Source: Parapusillimonas granuli
Lineage (GTDB): Bacteria > Pseudomonadota > Gammaproteobacteria > Burkholderiales > Burkholderiaceae_B
Direction: 5' to 3'
Length of the DNA: 64,000 nt
Assembly (NCBI RefSeq): GCF_013416525.1
Contig: NZ_JACCEM010000002.1
Span: 1 to 64,000 of the forward strand
The notes below the pieces were generated by a model. The model worked only from the letters and a program-made list of their open reading frames with translations, was not told the origin of the DNA and searched no databases. A program made the position numbers and the translations under genes. Of this stretch, positions 40,643 through 49,417 are shown piece by piece (the stretch's first letter is position 1; each line of letters starts with the position of its first letter).

Positions 40643-40968
40643 GGCTCGTTTCCGGAACGCCGGCCGTGCGCGCCGGTGAGCAGGTCGACGACGGACGGAG
40701 GGGCGTCGGCCCCCGGCGCCTGGCCCAGCAGGCGCCCGCCCGAGCGCACGAAAGCTTCCAGTTCCTTGCGCAGGGAGGCCGGCACCAGCATGATGTCCAG
40801 CCCCAGCACGCGCGCGATTTCCTGAAGGGTGGAAAACCTGGGGTCGAGCTTGCCGCTTTCCAGCCGCTGTATGGTCATGCGGCTCAAGCCCGCCTGCGCG
40901 GCGAGTTCTTCCTGCGTGAGCGCGGCGTGTTTTCGTGCCGCCTCCAGTTCGCGGTGGATATTGCTCAT
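40639..40968 (-). CDS. hipB: HipB-like XRE antitoxin
   Basis: This is the DNA-binding partner of HipA, which should neutralise it and repress the operon. The 109-residue protein has an XRE-type helix-turn-helix at about residues 17-60 (TQEELAAQAGLSRMTIQRLESGKLDPRFSTLQEIARVLG) and a C-terminal tail. It is the first gene of the pair and overlaps hipA by four bases. Confidence 0.92.
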   Translation of the reverse strand: MSNIHRELEAARKHAALTQEELAAQAGLSRMTIQRLESGKLDPRFSTLQEIARVLGLDIMLVPASLRKELEAFVRSGGRLLGQAPGADAPPSVVDLLTGAHGRRSGNEP

Positions 40969-40971
40969 TTA

Positions 40972-40999
40972 AATACTCTTTTATTCAAAAATGAGTATT
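40972..40999. promoter_or_regulatory. Inverted repeat operator candidate before hipBA
   Basis: Arms AATACTC (40972-40978) and GAGTATT (40993-40999) flank a 14-base AT-rich centre immediately upstream of the hipB ATG. Position and symmetry fit a HipB autoregulatory operator. A second element, direct repeats AAATGATC at 41062 and 41074 (12-base period), lies further upstream in the AT-rich gap up to 41144. Confidence 0.6.
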
Positions 41000-41144
41000 A
41001 ATGTTAGCTTAAATGGTGCTTGAAGTCCATATAAAGCATAGTTTAGTGATCTTTTTCGCCAAAATGATCGTTTAAATGATCATCAGCGCCCGCCAGCGCC
41101 CTGGCGGCTGCCTTACAATGCGGCTATCCTACGCCGGGCATGCC

Positions 41145-42308
41145 ATGACTGATCCTACCCTTTCCCACGCGCTCACGGTCGACTGGACCGAAGCGGGCCT
41201 GCCCCGCCGCGCATACTGGCCCGCGCCGCTGGGCAAGCCGCCCGGGCGCATCGCCGTCTGCGACGACACGCTCGGCGCCGACGCCGCATACCGCCTGGCC
41301 AGCCAGGGCACCGCCATCCTGTGGCGGGGCGATTTCCATCAAGCCAGGCAGATGCTGCCGGCTCTCGCCCGGCGCATGGACCGCAAAAGCGGCAAAGGCG
41401 CCGCTGCGCCGGCGGGCGCGGATGGAGCCGCGGAGCGCTTCCACCGCCACCGCATGAAACAGGCCCAGCGCAGCGACACCCTCAACCGCTTGCTGGTCGA
41501 GATCGGACCCGGCATGAAACTGGACCTGAACCGCGCGCCCGACGTCGCCGAGGCCTGCCGGGCCGCCCTGGGCGAGGTTCCCCAACCCTTTCTGCTGCCG
41601 CTGCGCGCCTTGCAGGGCTACATCGGCGCCTACGAATGGTTCAAGAAGGGAGTGAAGGTGCCGGGCCTGGCGCACAACATACACGTTCCTCATGGCGTGT
41701 ACTCGCCCGTGCGCGGGGAATACCTGGCGCTGCTCTGGGAAGCTCCCCTGCCCTCGGATCGCCTGGCCTTCGACATCGGCACCGGCAGCGGCGTGATCGC
41801 CGCCGTCCTGGCGCAGCGCGGCGTGCGGAAAATCATCGCAACCGACGTCTCCGAGCGCGCGCTCGCGTGCGCGCGGGACAACATGCGGCGCCTTGGCTTC
41901 AGCCAGGCGGTGGCGCTGCAGCACGCCGATCTGTTTCCGGAAGGCCGCAGCCCGCTGATCGTCTGCAACCCGCCCTGGATCCCCGCAAAGCCCACGACGC
42001 CCATCGAGCACGCTATATACGACCCGGGCAACCGCATGCTGCTGGGCTTTCTGCAAGGCCTGCCCCGCCACCTGGAGCCCGGCGGCGAAGCCTGGCTGAT
42101 CCTGTCGGACCTGGCCGAGCGCCTGGGGCTGCGCGCCGAGACCTTCCTGCCCGACGCCATTGCGCAAGCCGGCCTGCGCGTGCTGGGCAAGCTGGAGACG
42201 CGGCCGCTGCACCCCAAGGCCCGGGATGCCGGCGACCCCCTGCACGACGCCCGGTCGGGCGAGATCACCCGTTTATGGCGCCTGGGCCTGCCGGACGCAC
42301 CGCAATGA
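41145..42308 (+). CDS. Class I SAM-dependent methyltransferase (N5-glutamine/rRNA adenine-like)
   Basis: The protein of 387 residues starts at ATG 41145 (MTDPTLSHALTVDW); upstream in-frame starts are not supported. The SAM-binding motif is FDIGTGSGVIAAVLAQRG, followed by ATDVSERALACARDN, and the catalytic NPPW motif (IVCNPPWIPAKP) is of the type that methylates amino nitrogen (PrmC, RsmC and DNA N6-adenine enzymes). The N-terminal ~150 residues are not recognised. Substrate is unknown. The gene stands alone, 42 bases before the TM2 gene. Confidence 0.85.
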   Translation: MTDPTLSHALTVDWTEAGLPRRAYWPAPLGKPPGRIAVCDDTLGADAAYRLASQGTAILWRGDFHQARQMLPALARRMDRKSGKGAAAPAGADGAAERFHRHRMKQAQRSDTLNRLLVEIGPGMKLDLNRAPDVAEACRAALGEVPQPFLLPLRALQGYIGAYEWFKKGVKVPGLAHNIHVPHGVYSPVRGEYLALLWEAPLPSDRLAFDIGTGSGVIAAVLAQRGVRKIIATDVSERALACARDNMRRLGFSQAVALQHADLFPEGRSPLIVCNPPWIPAKPTTPIEHAIYDPGNRMLLGFLQGLPRHLEPGGEAWLILSDLAERLGLRAETFLPDAIAQAGLRVLGKLETRPLHPKARDAGDPLHDARSGEITRLWRLGLPDAPQ

Positions 42309-42349
42309 CCATCACGCGGCCATTGCCTTTAAACTAGGGCTTTACGCGT

Positions 42350-42835
42350 ATGGGGCACAAGCCGATCATGCTGCAGAAAATCATCCTCGCCATCGCCGTC
42401 TTCATCGTCATCCTGGTCGCCCTCACCTTCGGCGAGGCCCTGCTCACCGAAGCATTCGCCTGGATCTCCCATCTTACCGGCCTGGTCATCCACAATTTCT
42501 CGGACATCTACCACGCCGTCCACGATTACGTGCGCGCGCATGCCGCCAAAGTCCTGCTGGCCCTGCTGCTGACCATACCGATCAGCCTGTGGATCATCAA
42601 AAGCAAGAGCGATGAACTGAAGAAACCGAACACGCAGCGCAAGATCGCCATCGTCCTGGCCGTCTTCCTGGGCTGGCTCGGCGCGCACCGCTTCTACCTG
42701 GGCCAGATCGGCCTGGGGGTGGTCTACTTGATCATCTTCTATGTCTTCACGCCGCTGGTCATCGTGCTGGCGCTGATCGACGCCGTCCGCTACGTTTTCA
42801 TGAGCGACGACGACTTCACGCCGGCCCGGATCTGA
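42350..42835 (+). CDS. TM2 domain membrane protein
   Basis: This is a small membrane protein of 161 residues. An N-terminal helix (about 9-30), a second around 65-85, and a C-terminal TM2 domain with KIAIVLAVFLGWLGAHRFYLGQIGLGVVYLIIFYV are visible; the helix-GxxGxHRFY motif is characteristic of TM2. The ATG at 42350 has no clear ribosome binding site, and an ATG six codons later is possible. The function is unknown. It is followed after 5 bases by the lipoate ligase-like gene. Confidence 0.85.
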   Translation: MGHKPIMLQKIILAIAVFIVILVALTFGEALLTEAFAWISHLTGLVIHNFSDIYHAVHDYVRAHAAKVLLALLLTIPISLWIIKSKSDELKKPNTQRKIAIVLAVFLGWLGAHRFYLGQIGLGVVYLIIFYVFTPLVIVLALIDAVRYVFMSDDDFTPARI

Positions 42836-42840
42836 ATCGC

Positions 42841-43563
42841 ATGTTCGCCGTCGTGGAGCCCGGCTCCGCGCAGGGCCTGAGCCCGCAGTTCGACGAAACC
42901 CTGATCGAGCTCGCCGCGGCGGGCCGGCCCGCCGCCTGCATCTGGGAGGCCGGACAAGGCCTGGTGGTGCCCCGCGGCTATGCGCGTCACGAGGGCTTCG
43001 CCGCCGCATGCGAGCGCTTCGCGCAAGCGGGCTGGCCCGTCTCGGTCCGCCAGTCGGGCGGCGGCATCGTGCCGCAAGGCCCGGGCATCGTGAACTTCAG
43101 CCTGGCCCGGGGCGTATCGGGCAAGCCGCTGGATCACTCCACGCCGGCCTATGCGCTCATATGCCGCCTCATCGGCCAGGCCCTGGAAGAGTTCGGCATC
43201 GCCGCGCACGCGCAGGCGGTGGAAGGCTCTTTTTGCGACGGGCGGTACAACCTGGCCGTCGGCAGCGGCCCGCAGGCGAGAAAGATCGCCGGAACCGCCC
43301 AGCTATGGAGGCGCCGGCCCCTGCCCGGCGGCGGCTTCCAGGAAGTCGGGCTGGTGCACGCGCTGATCCTGGTGCACACCGACGTGGCCGTCGCCGGCGC
43401 CATGGCCAACGCCTTCGAAGAGGCCCTGGGCACCAGCCGGCGCTATCTGGCGGAAAGAACCGTATCGGCGCACACGCTGTGCCGGGAGGGCGACGGCGCC
43501 GCGCTGGTGCGGGGGCTGAAGGCGGCATTGGCGCGCCTGGCCGCCGGCTGCCGCATGGAATGA
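42841..43563 (+). CDS. Lipoate-protein ligase A-like protein
   Basis: The 240-residue protein belongs to the biotin/lipoate ligase fold. It has VRQSGGGIVPQGPGIVNFSLA, corresponding to the RRxSGGGxV lipoyl-AMP loop, and FCDGRYNLAV followed by ARKIAGTAQLWRR, whose Lys is the expected catalytic residue. It probably attaches lipoate or octanoate to an acyl-carrier domain. It is shorter than E. coli LplA and lacks the extra C-terminal domain. It starts 5 bases after the TM2 gene. Confidence 0.85.
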   Translation: MFAVVEPGSAQGLSPQFDETLIELAAAGRPAACIWEAGQGLVVPRGYARHEGFAAACERFAQAGWPVSVRQSGGGIVPQGPGIVNFSLARGVSGKPLDHSTPAYALICRLIGQALEEFGIAAHAQAVEGSFCDGRYNLAVGSGPQARKIAGTAQLWRRRPLPGGGFQEVGLVHALILVHTDVAVAGAMANAFEEALGTSRRYLAERTVSAHTLCREGDGAALVRGLKAALARLAAGCRME

Positions 43564-43622
43564 AGCCGCCGCGACCGTCCAATTGCATTACAATCTCGTT
43601 AACATCACGATGCTGACAAGAC

Positions 43623-43817
43623 ATGGAACGCAAGACCGCACGCCTTACCGTGCTCATCGACCCGGCCAAGAAGAAAGCCTTTGAAAAGCTTTGCGCCAGC
43701 CAGGACATCACGCCTTCCCAAGTCGTGCGGCAGCTGATCCGCGACTACCTGGCGGACCATGGCGTCAGCTACGGCAAGCCCACCACCAACCCCAAGGTGA
43801 AAAACCGGGCGGGCTAG
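43623..43817 (+). CDS. Small ribbon-helix-helix protein
   Basis: The 64-residue protein has the Arc/MetJ-type layout: a short strand TARLTVLIDPAKKKAFEKLCASQ followed by helices ITPSQVVRQLIRDYLADHG. It is probably a DNA-binding dimer, possibly a regulator or orphan antitoxin. No toxin gene is adjacent; the downstream gene is convergent. A TACAAT lies 29 bases upstream but lacks a -35. The function is not assigned. Confidence 0.75.
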   Translation: MERKTARLTVLIDPAKKKAFEKLCASQDITPSQVVRQLIRDYLADHGVSYGKPTTNPKVKNRAG

Positions 43818-43856
43818 GGCCCGTCAACGCTAAAAGGCGGGCGGCACCGGCCCTAG
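43814..43856. terminator. Inverted repeat spanning stop codons of convergent genes
   Basis: CTAGGGCC (43814-43821) and GGCCCTAG (43849-43856) are perfect 8-bp arms that include the stop codons of the ribbon-helix-helix gene and of the SulP gene. The left part resembles the norR terminator at 53928-53946 (16 of 19 bases). Confidence 0.45.
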
Positions 43857-45508
43857 GCGCCCGAAGCCGGCCGCGCGATCCCGATGCGGGCCAGGGCCTG
43901 GGCGAGGGTCGGCACCACGTCGTCGCCCAGCCTGTCGGTCAGGCCCATCTTGCGCAGCTTGCCGTACACCTTGGGGTTCGCCTCGGCCACGATGACGCGC
44001 ACGCCGCGCTGCTGCAGGCTCGACACCGCGGCCTCGATGGCCTGCAGGCCGGTCGCGTCGATGAAGGGCACATGGCCCAGGCGGATGATGAGGATTTCCG
44101 GATCGCCGTGGATGTTGCCCAGCGCGCGCTGGAAGGCGTCCGCCGCGGCGAAGAAGAAGGGGCCGTCCACCGAATACACCAGCACGTTCGACGGCAATTC
44201 CTCCAGGCCTTCATGCTGCAGTTCGCGCTTGAGCGACCCGGCGTCCTGGGGGCGGACCACCACGCTTTCCGCCATGCGCCGCATGAAATGCAGCATGGCC
44301 AGCACCACGCCGATGTTCACCGCGACCACCAGGTCGGCGAACACCGTCAGGCAGAAGGTGGTCAGGAGAATGAAGACGTCGGCCCGGGGCGCGCGCTTGA
44401 TCATTTTGACCACATGCCGCAGTTCGCTCATGTTCCAGGCGACCACGAACAGGATGGCCGCCAGCGTGGCCAGCGGGATGCTCGCCGCCAGCGGCGCGAG
44501 AAAGAGCAGGATGAGCACCAGCGTCAGGGCGTGCACCACGCCCGCGATCGGGCTGTTGCCGCCGTTGCGTATGTTGGTGGCCGTGCGCGCAATGGCGCCC
44601 GTGGCCGCGATCCCGCCGAACAGCGGCGCCAGCACGTTGGCGATGCCCTGGCCGATGAGCTCTTGATTGGAGTTGTGGCGCGTGCCCGCCATGCCGTCGG
44701 CCACCACGGCCGACAGCATGGATTCTATGGCGCCCAGCATGGCGATGGCGAAGGCGGGGCCGATGAGCTCGACCAGGCGCGTCATGGTGACTTGCGGCCA
44801 CTGGAAGGACGGAAGGCCGCGCGGGATTTCACCGAAGGTGCTTCCTATGGTGGCGACGGACTCGAAGCCGAACGCGGCTTGTATCAGCGTGGCGACCACC
44901 AGGGCGACCAGCGGCCCGGGCACGCGCGCCAGCCTGGGCACGCGCGAGGTGAACAGGACCAGCGCCAGCGACACCAGCGCCAGCGCGGTCGTGGCCCAGT
45001 CGAACTGCGGCAGCACTTGCAGCAGTTGCCAGAGCTTTTCGTGAAAATGCCTGCCCTGCACCGCCGGCAGGCCGAAGAAATCCTTCCATTGGCCCACCCA
45101 GATGATCACCCCGATGCCCGCGGTGAAGCCCACGATGACGGGGGCGGGAATGAAGCGGATGACCGCGCCCATGCGCGCGATGCCGAAGAGCAGCAGGATG
45201 ATGCCCGCCATCAGCGTGGCGATCTGCAGCCCTTCGACGCCGTGGTCGGCGACGATGCCGGCCAGGATGACGATGAAGGCGCCGGTCGGCCCGGCGATCT
45301 GCACCCGGCTGCCGCCGAACAGCGACACCGCGATGCCGGCGACGATGGCCGTGTACAGGCCTTGTTCGGGCTTGACGCCGGAAGCGATGGCGAAGGCCAT
45401 GGCCAGAGGCAGGGCGACGACGCCCACGATGAGGCCGGCCACGATGTTGGGCAGCCAGTGCCGGCGGCCCAGCAGGCCTGCGCGTTTTGCTTCAAGAAGG
45501 ACGAACAT
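43853..45508 (-). CDS. SulP (SLC26) family anion transporter with STAS domain
   Basis: This is an inner-membrane anion transporter, annotated as sulfate permease in many genomes, though SulP members can move bicarbonate, sulfate or dicarboxylates. The protein has about 551 residues, with 12-14 hydrophobic segments up to about residue 420 and a STAS domain in the last 120 residues (DATGLQAIEAAVSSLQQRG). The ATG at 45508 leaves a normal leader behind a perfect TATAAT on the minus strand (45552-45547); an ATG at 45532 would add eight residues. Substrate is not determinable. Confidence 0.88.
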   Translation of the reverse strand: MFVLLEAKRAGLLGRRHWLPNIVAGLIVGVVALPLAMAFAIASGVKPEQGLYTAIVAGIAVSLFGGSRVQIAGPTGAFIVILAGIVADHGVEGLQIATLMAGIILLLFGIARMGAVIRFIPAPVIVGFTAGIGVIIWVGQWKDFFGLPAVQGRHFHEKLWQLLQVLPQFDWATTALALVSLALVLFTSRVPRLARVPGPLVALVVATLIQAAFGFESVATIGSTFGEIPRGLPSFQWPQVTMTRLVELIGPAFAIAMLGAIESMLSAVVADGMAGTRHNSNQELIGQGIANVLAPLFGGIAATGAIARTATNIRNGGNSPIAGVVHALTLVLILLFLAPLAASIPLATLAAILFVVAWNMSELRHVVKMIKRAPRADVFILLTTFCLTVFADLVVAVNIGVVLAMLHFMRRMAESVVVRPQDAGSLKRELQHEGLEELPSNVLVYSVDGPFFFAAADAFQRALGNIHGDPEILIIRLGHVPFIDATGLQAIEAAVSSLQQRGVRVIVAEANPKVYGKLRKMGLTDRLGDDVVPTLAQALARIGIARPASGA

Positions 45509-45583
45509 GCTTACCCATTCAGCCAACCACATGCGATGTGGCTCTGATTATAATCCCATGTGCGCCCATGCGGCCGGCGGGTT

Positions 45584-47536
45584 CTATTTGCGCAACAGTC
45601 GCAGGCTGTTGCCGATCACCAGCAGGCTGGCCCCCACGTCCGCGAACACCGCCATCCACATCGTGCCCAGCCCGGCCACGGTCAGGGCCAGGAACACCGC
45701 CTTGATGCCCAGCGCCAGCACGATGTTCTGCACCAGGACGGCATGGGTCGCGCGCGACAGCGCGATGAAGCGCGGCAGCTTGCGCAAATCGTCGTCCATC
45801 AAGGCGACGTCGGCGGTTTCCATGGCGGTGTCCGTGCCCATGGCGGCCATGGCGAAGCCGATATCCGCCCGGGCCAGGGCGGGCGCGTCGTTGATGCCGT
45901 CGCCCACCATGCCCGTGACGCCCTCGGCGCCATAGCGGACGATGGCGTCCAGCTTGTCTTGCGGCAATAGGCCGGCGTGCACCGCGTCGATGCCCACCTC
46001 GCGGGCGATGCCGGCGGCGGTGGCGGCGTTGTCGCCCGTGAGCATGGCGGTGCGCACCCCCAGCCGGTGCAGTTCCGCGACCGCCTGGCGGCTGCTGTCG
46101 CGCACGGTGTCGGCCACGGCGAACGCGGCGAGCACCGCGCCCTCGTCGGCCAGCACGCTGACGCTCTTGCCTTGCGCCTGCAGGGCGTCCAGCCGCGCCG
46201 CCGCCTCGCCGGAGGGCGCCACGCCGGCCCGCGCGCCGACCCATGACGGGCTGCCCAGCAGATAGAGGCGCCCGGCGATCCGCCCTTCGATGCCGCCGCC
46301 CGGCGTGGCCTGGACGGCCTGGACCTCAGGCGCTTCGTGCTCCCAGGCCCGGCCGATGGCCTGCGCGACCGGATGGCCCGACCTGCGCGCCAGGCCGGCG
46401 GCAATCCGCAGGCTCGGCGCCCGCCCGCCGGCCTGGAGCTCGACGGCGTCCGTCAGGCGCGGCTCGCCCCGGGTCAGCGTGCCGGTCTTGTCCAGCGCGA
46501 CCCAGGCCAGCTTGCGCCCTTGTTCGAGATAGACGCCGCCTTTGACCAGGACGCCGTGCCGCGCCGCGGCCGTCAGCCCGCTGACGATGGCGATGGGTGT
46601 GGAGATCACCAGCGCGCAGGGGCAGGCGATCACCAGCAGCACGAGCGCGCGGTATATCCAGTCCTGCCAGCCCCCGCCCAGGAAAACGGGAGGCAGGACG
46701 GCCACGGCCAGGGCAAGCAGGCAGACCGCCGGCGTGTAGACCCGCGCAAAACGGTCCATGAAGCGCTGCGTGTGCGCCTTGGCGCCCTGCGCCTTGCTCA
46801 CCGCGTCGACGATGCGCGCCAGCGTGGTGTGGTCGAAGGCCGCCAGCGCGACATATTCCAGCTCGCCCATGCCGTTGACGGTTCCGGCGTACACCAGGTC
46901 CCCTTCCCGTTTCTCGACCGGCATGCTCTCGCCGGTGATGGGCGCCTGGTCGACCGTCGAATACCCGGCCTCGACCCGGCCGTCCAGGCCGATGCGCTCG
47001 CCCGGCGCGACCCGCAGGCGCGTTCCCACGGCCACGCCGCGCGCGGGCACGCTGTGCCAGGAGCCGTCGGCCGCCTGGGCGCGGACGGTGTCCGGCGCGA
47101 GCTTCAGCAAGTGCTCGATGGCGTGCCGCGCGCGGCCCAGGGACGCGGCCTCGATGTATTCGGCGATGGAGAACAGGACCATCACCATGGCGGCTTCCGG
47201 CCATTGGCCCAGCGCGAAGGCGCCCGTCACCGCGATGCTCATGAGGGCGTTGATGTTCAGATTGCCGCGCGCAATCGCGATCCAGCCCTTTTTATACGTT
47301 CCGGCGCCGCCGAGGATCACCGCCAGGCCGGCGGGCAGGGCCTGCATCCACGAGGGCTCGCCCAGCCAGTGCAGCGCCTCGGCCAGCAAGGCCAGGACCC
47401 CGGCCAGCGCCAGCGGCCACCAGCCGCCCCGCTTGCGCGCCGCCGCGGCGTGATCGTGCCCGCAGCACGGCGCGGCCTGCGCGGGGACGGCATCTTGGTG
47501 GGCGGGCGCATGCGAATGGAGATGGCGGATAGTCAT
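45584..47536 (-). CDS. cadA: Heavy-metal P1B-type ATPase (Zn/Cd/Pb exporter)
   Basis: This is an ATP-driven exporter for divalent heavy metals. Starting at ATG 47536 it has 650 residues. Motifs are PITGESMPV, CPC in IACPCALVIS (transport site of the Zn/Cd/Pb group), DKTGTLTRGEP with the phosphorylated Asp, SGHPVAQAI and GDGINDAPAL. There is no N-terminal HMA domain with GMxCxxC; instead the short N-terminus has His residues and CCGHDH. It is divergent from a MerR-family regulator and controlled by the operator in between. Confidence 0.93.
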   Translation of the reverse strand: MTIRHLHSHAPAHQDAVPAQAAPCCGHDHAAAARKRGGWWPLALAGVLALLAEALHWLGEPSWMQALPAGLAVILGGAGTYKKGWIAIARGNLNINALMSIAVTGAFALGQWPEAAMVMVLFSIAEYIEAASLGRARHAIEHLLKLAPDTVRAQAADGSWHSVPARGVAVGTRLRVAPGERIGLDGRVEAGYSTVDQAPITGESMPVEKREGDLVYAGTVNGMGELEYVALAAFDHTTLARIVDAVSKAQGAKAHTQRFMDRFARVYTPAVCLLALAVAVLPPVFLGGGWQDWIYRALVLLVIACPCALVISTPIAIVSGLTAAARHGVLVKGGVYLEQGRKLAWVALDKTGTLTRGEPRLTDAVELQAGGRAPSLRIAAGLARRSGHPVAQAIGRAWEHEAPEVQAVQATPGGGIEGRIAGRLYLLGSPSWVGARAGVAPSGEAAARLDALQAQGKSVSVLADEGAVLAAFAVADTVRDSSRQAVAELHRLGVRTAMLTGDNAATAAGIAREVGIDAVHAGLLPQDKLDAIVRYGAEGVTGMVGDGINDAPALARADIGFAMAAMGTDTAMETADVALMDDDLRKLPRFIALSRATHAVLVQNIVLALGIKAVFLALTVAGLGTMWMAVFADVGASLLVIGNSLRLLRK

Positions 47537-47572
47537 GGGTGTCTGTAAACTCGAAGTTGCTTGCCTGCCGAC

Positions 47573-47603
47573 AGTAGACACCTTAAAGTAACTATAAGGT
47601 CAA
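47573..47603 (-). promoter_or_regulatory. MerR-type promoter and operator for the metal ATPase
   Basis: Read on the minus strand: TTGACC (47603-47598), a 19-base spacer, then TCTACT (47578-47573). The spacer is filled by a dyad at 47580-47600 with 10-bp arms ACCTTAAAGT and ACTATAAGGT (one mismatch). The over-long spacer with an internal dyad is the hallmark of MerR-activated metal promoters. Confidence 0.85.
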
Positions 47604-47620
47604 CCCCGGGAGCAACAGCC

Positions 47621-48052
47621 ATGAAAATCGGCGAACTGGCCAAGGCGGCCAACTGCGGTACGGAAACCATACGCTTCTACGAAAGGGAAGGCCTGCTTCC
47701 CGCGCCCGAACGCACCGAGGGCAATTACCGCAGCTATCAGGACGAACACCTGGAGCGCCTGCGCTTCGTCCGCAATTGCCGCAGCCTGGACATGACGCAC
47801 GACGAGATCCGGCAGCTGCTTCGCTATGCGGACCAGCCCGGCAGCGACTGCGGCCCGGTGAACCGCCTGCTGGACGAGCACATCGAACACGTCGACATCC
47901 GGCTCAACGAGCTGCGGGCCTTGCGCGCCCTGCTGGCCGGCCTGCGGCAGCGCTGCGAGCACGCCGACTCCGTCGCCCATTGCGGCATCATCCAAGGCCT
48001 GGCCTCCATGCCGACCGAAGAAAAACAAACGCCCAGGACCCACCTGGGCTGA
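47621..48052 (+). CDS. cadR: Cd/Pb-responsive MerR family regulator
   Basis: This metal-sensing activator twists the overlong promoter ahead of the ATPase gene. Starting at ATG 47621 gives 143 residues: winged helix-turn-helix (MKIGELAKAANCGTETIRFYEREGLL), dimerisation helix, and metal-binding cysteines Cys77, Cys112 and Cys121. The spacing 35 then 9 is that of PbrR691 (Cys78/113/122), while CadR of Pseudomonas has 77/112/119. So lead, cadmium or both are possible inducers. An esterase-like gene follows after 30 bases and may be co-transcribed. Confidence 0.9.
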   Translation: MKIGELAKAANCGTETIRFYEREGLLPAPERTEGNYRSYQDEHLERLRFVRNCRSLDMTHDEIRQLLRYADQPGSDCGPVNRLLDEHIEHVDIRLNELRALRALLAGLRQRCEHADSVAHCGIIQGLASMPTEEKQTPRTHLG

Positions 48053-48082
48053 CTGTCCCACGAACCGGCACAAGGAATCGCC

Positions 48083-49345
48083 ATGAACCAGCCAAGCACA
48101 GAAGGCGTCAACCGCGGAGCCGCCCGGCTGAGCGGATTCGACGAACCCGAAATGGAATACCAGCTGCTGCGCGGGCTGGGCGTTTGCAGCTACGGCGGCG
48201 GGACCCTGGGGGAAATCATGGTCGCGCGGGAGAACATCGATGCGCGGATGCGCGGCCCTGAACCCGCTGCGGCCGACCCGGCCCGCGCCTGGACCGCCTC
48301 TTTCTCCGGGCTTGCGCAGCAGGTGGAGGAATACGGCCGCCGCGCGCTGGCCCAGGGGCATCGCGTCAGCGCGCGCGAGCACCTGCTGCGCGCCAGCATG
48401 TACTACCGCGCCGCGGAATATTTCTGCGATCCCTACAAGCCCGACCACCGGCGCTGGGGCATCGCCTCGCGCGAGGCCTTCATACTGGGCGCCAGCCTGC
48501 TCGACATCCCAGTCCAGGTCGTGCAGATTCCCTATGAAGGGCTGTGGATACCGGCCTACTACCTCACCCCGGAAGGAAACGCCCAGGGGCGGCGCAAGAC
48601 CCTGCTGGTCAACACCGGCTTCGACGGCAGCAGCGAAGAGCTGTACTTCCAGGTGGGCCGGGCCGCGCTCGATCGCCACTACAACGTGCTGCTGATCGAC
48701 GGCCCGGGGCAAACCGGCATGACGCGGCTGCATCCGCAGCTGAAGTTCCGCCCCGACTGGGAAGTTCCCATCAAGGCGGTCATGGACTGGCTTTGCGCCC
48801 GGCCCGACGTCGACACCGACCGCATCGCCGCCTACGGCATCAGCCTGGGCGGCTATTTCGCCACCCGCGCGGCCTGCCACGAACCCCGCATCAAGGCCTT
48901 GGCCGTCAACTCGCCCATCGTCGACCTGAAAGCCTATCAGCTGGGCTTTTTTCCCGCCGGCATGGCCGACGACCCGCCCGAACTGCTGCTGGAATGGTTC
49001 GACGGCGTCCCGTCCACCGAACTGCCGGACAGCCTGCGCGCCCTGCTGAAGATCGCCTTCTTCCGCTTCGGCACGAATTCGCTGCGGGATTGGGTCCGCA
49101 TGCTGGATGCCTTCCAATGCCGCGACGACCTGGCGCGCCTGCGCGCGCCCTGCCTGTCCATGGTCGGGGCCGCCGAAGGCGCCGAGCCCATGAAACAGGC
49201 GGAATATTTCAAGGCCCACGCCGCCGGCCCGGTCGACGAACACGTTTTTTCCCACGCCGAAGGCGCCGACGCCCATTGCCAGACCGCCAACCTGCCTCTG
49301 TCGGCCGCGGTGCTGTTCGACTGGCTCGATGATCGTTTCAAATAG
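48083..49345 (+). CDS. Alpha/beta hydrolase (esterase family)
   Basis: The protein has 420 residues and an alpha/beta-hydrolase fold. The nucleophile Ser is in AAYGISLGGYFATRAA; an oxyanion-region TLLVNTGFDGSSEELYF lies upstream, and a late HAEGADAHCQ supplies a candidate His. The N-terminal ~120 residues are helical and resemble those of the FrsA or 2,6-dihydroxypseudooxynicotine hydrolase group. The substrate is unknown. AAGGA precedes the ATG. It lies 30 bases downstream of the metal regulator. Confidence 0.85.
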   Translation: MNQPSTEGVNRGAARLSGFDEPEMEYQLLRGLGVCSYGGGTLGEIMVARENIDARMRGPEPAAADPARAWTASFSGLAQQVEEYGRRALAQGHRVSAREHLLRASMYYRAAEYFCDPYKPDHRRWGIASREAFILGASLLDIPVQVVQIPYEGLWIPAYYLTPEGNAQGRRKTLLVNTGFDGSSEELYFQVGRAALDRHYNVLLIDGPGQTGMTRLHPQLKFRPDWEVPIKAVMDWLCARPDVDTDRIAAYGISLGGYFATRAACHEPRIKALAVNSPIVDLKAYQLGFFPAGMADDPPELLLEWFDGVPSTELPDSLRALLKIAFFRFGTNSLRDWVRMLDAFQCRDDLARLRAPCLSMVGAAEGAEPMKQAEYFKAHAAGPVDEHVFSHAEGADAHCQTANLPLSAAVLFDWLDDRFK

Positions 49346-49352
49346 CCGGCGT

Positions 49353-49382
49353 AAAAAAAACCGGACCTCCTGCGAGGTCCGG
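49353..49382 (-). terminator. Intrinsic terminator of the nor operon
   Basis: Arms CCGGACCTC (49361-49369) and GAGGTCCGG (49374-49382) form a perfect 9-bp stem with loop CTGC. On the minus strand the stem is followed by eight T (A8 at 49353-49360), so this is a classic intrinsic terminator for norB. The plus strand has no T-tract. Confidence 0.9.
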
Positions 49383-49417
49383 CTCTACGTCTACTGCCGC
49401 TTGGCTAGCGCTTGGGC

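Noticed and set aside
41114-41119. TACAAT before the methyltransferase gene
   Set aside because: No -35 at 16-18 bases; a lone -10-like hexamer is weak evidence. The same holds for TACAAT at 43589-43594.
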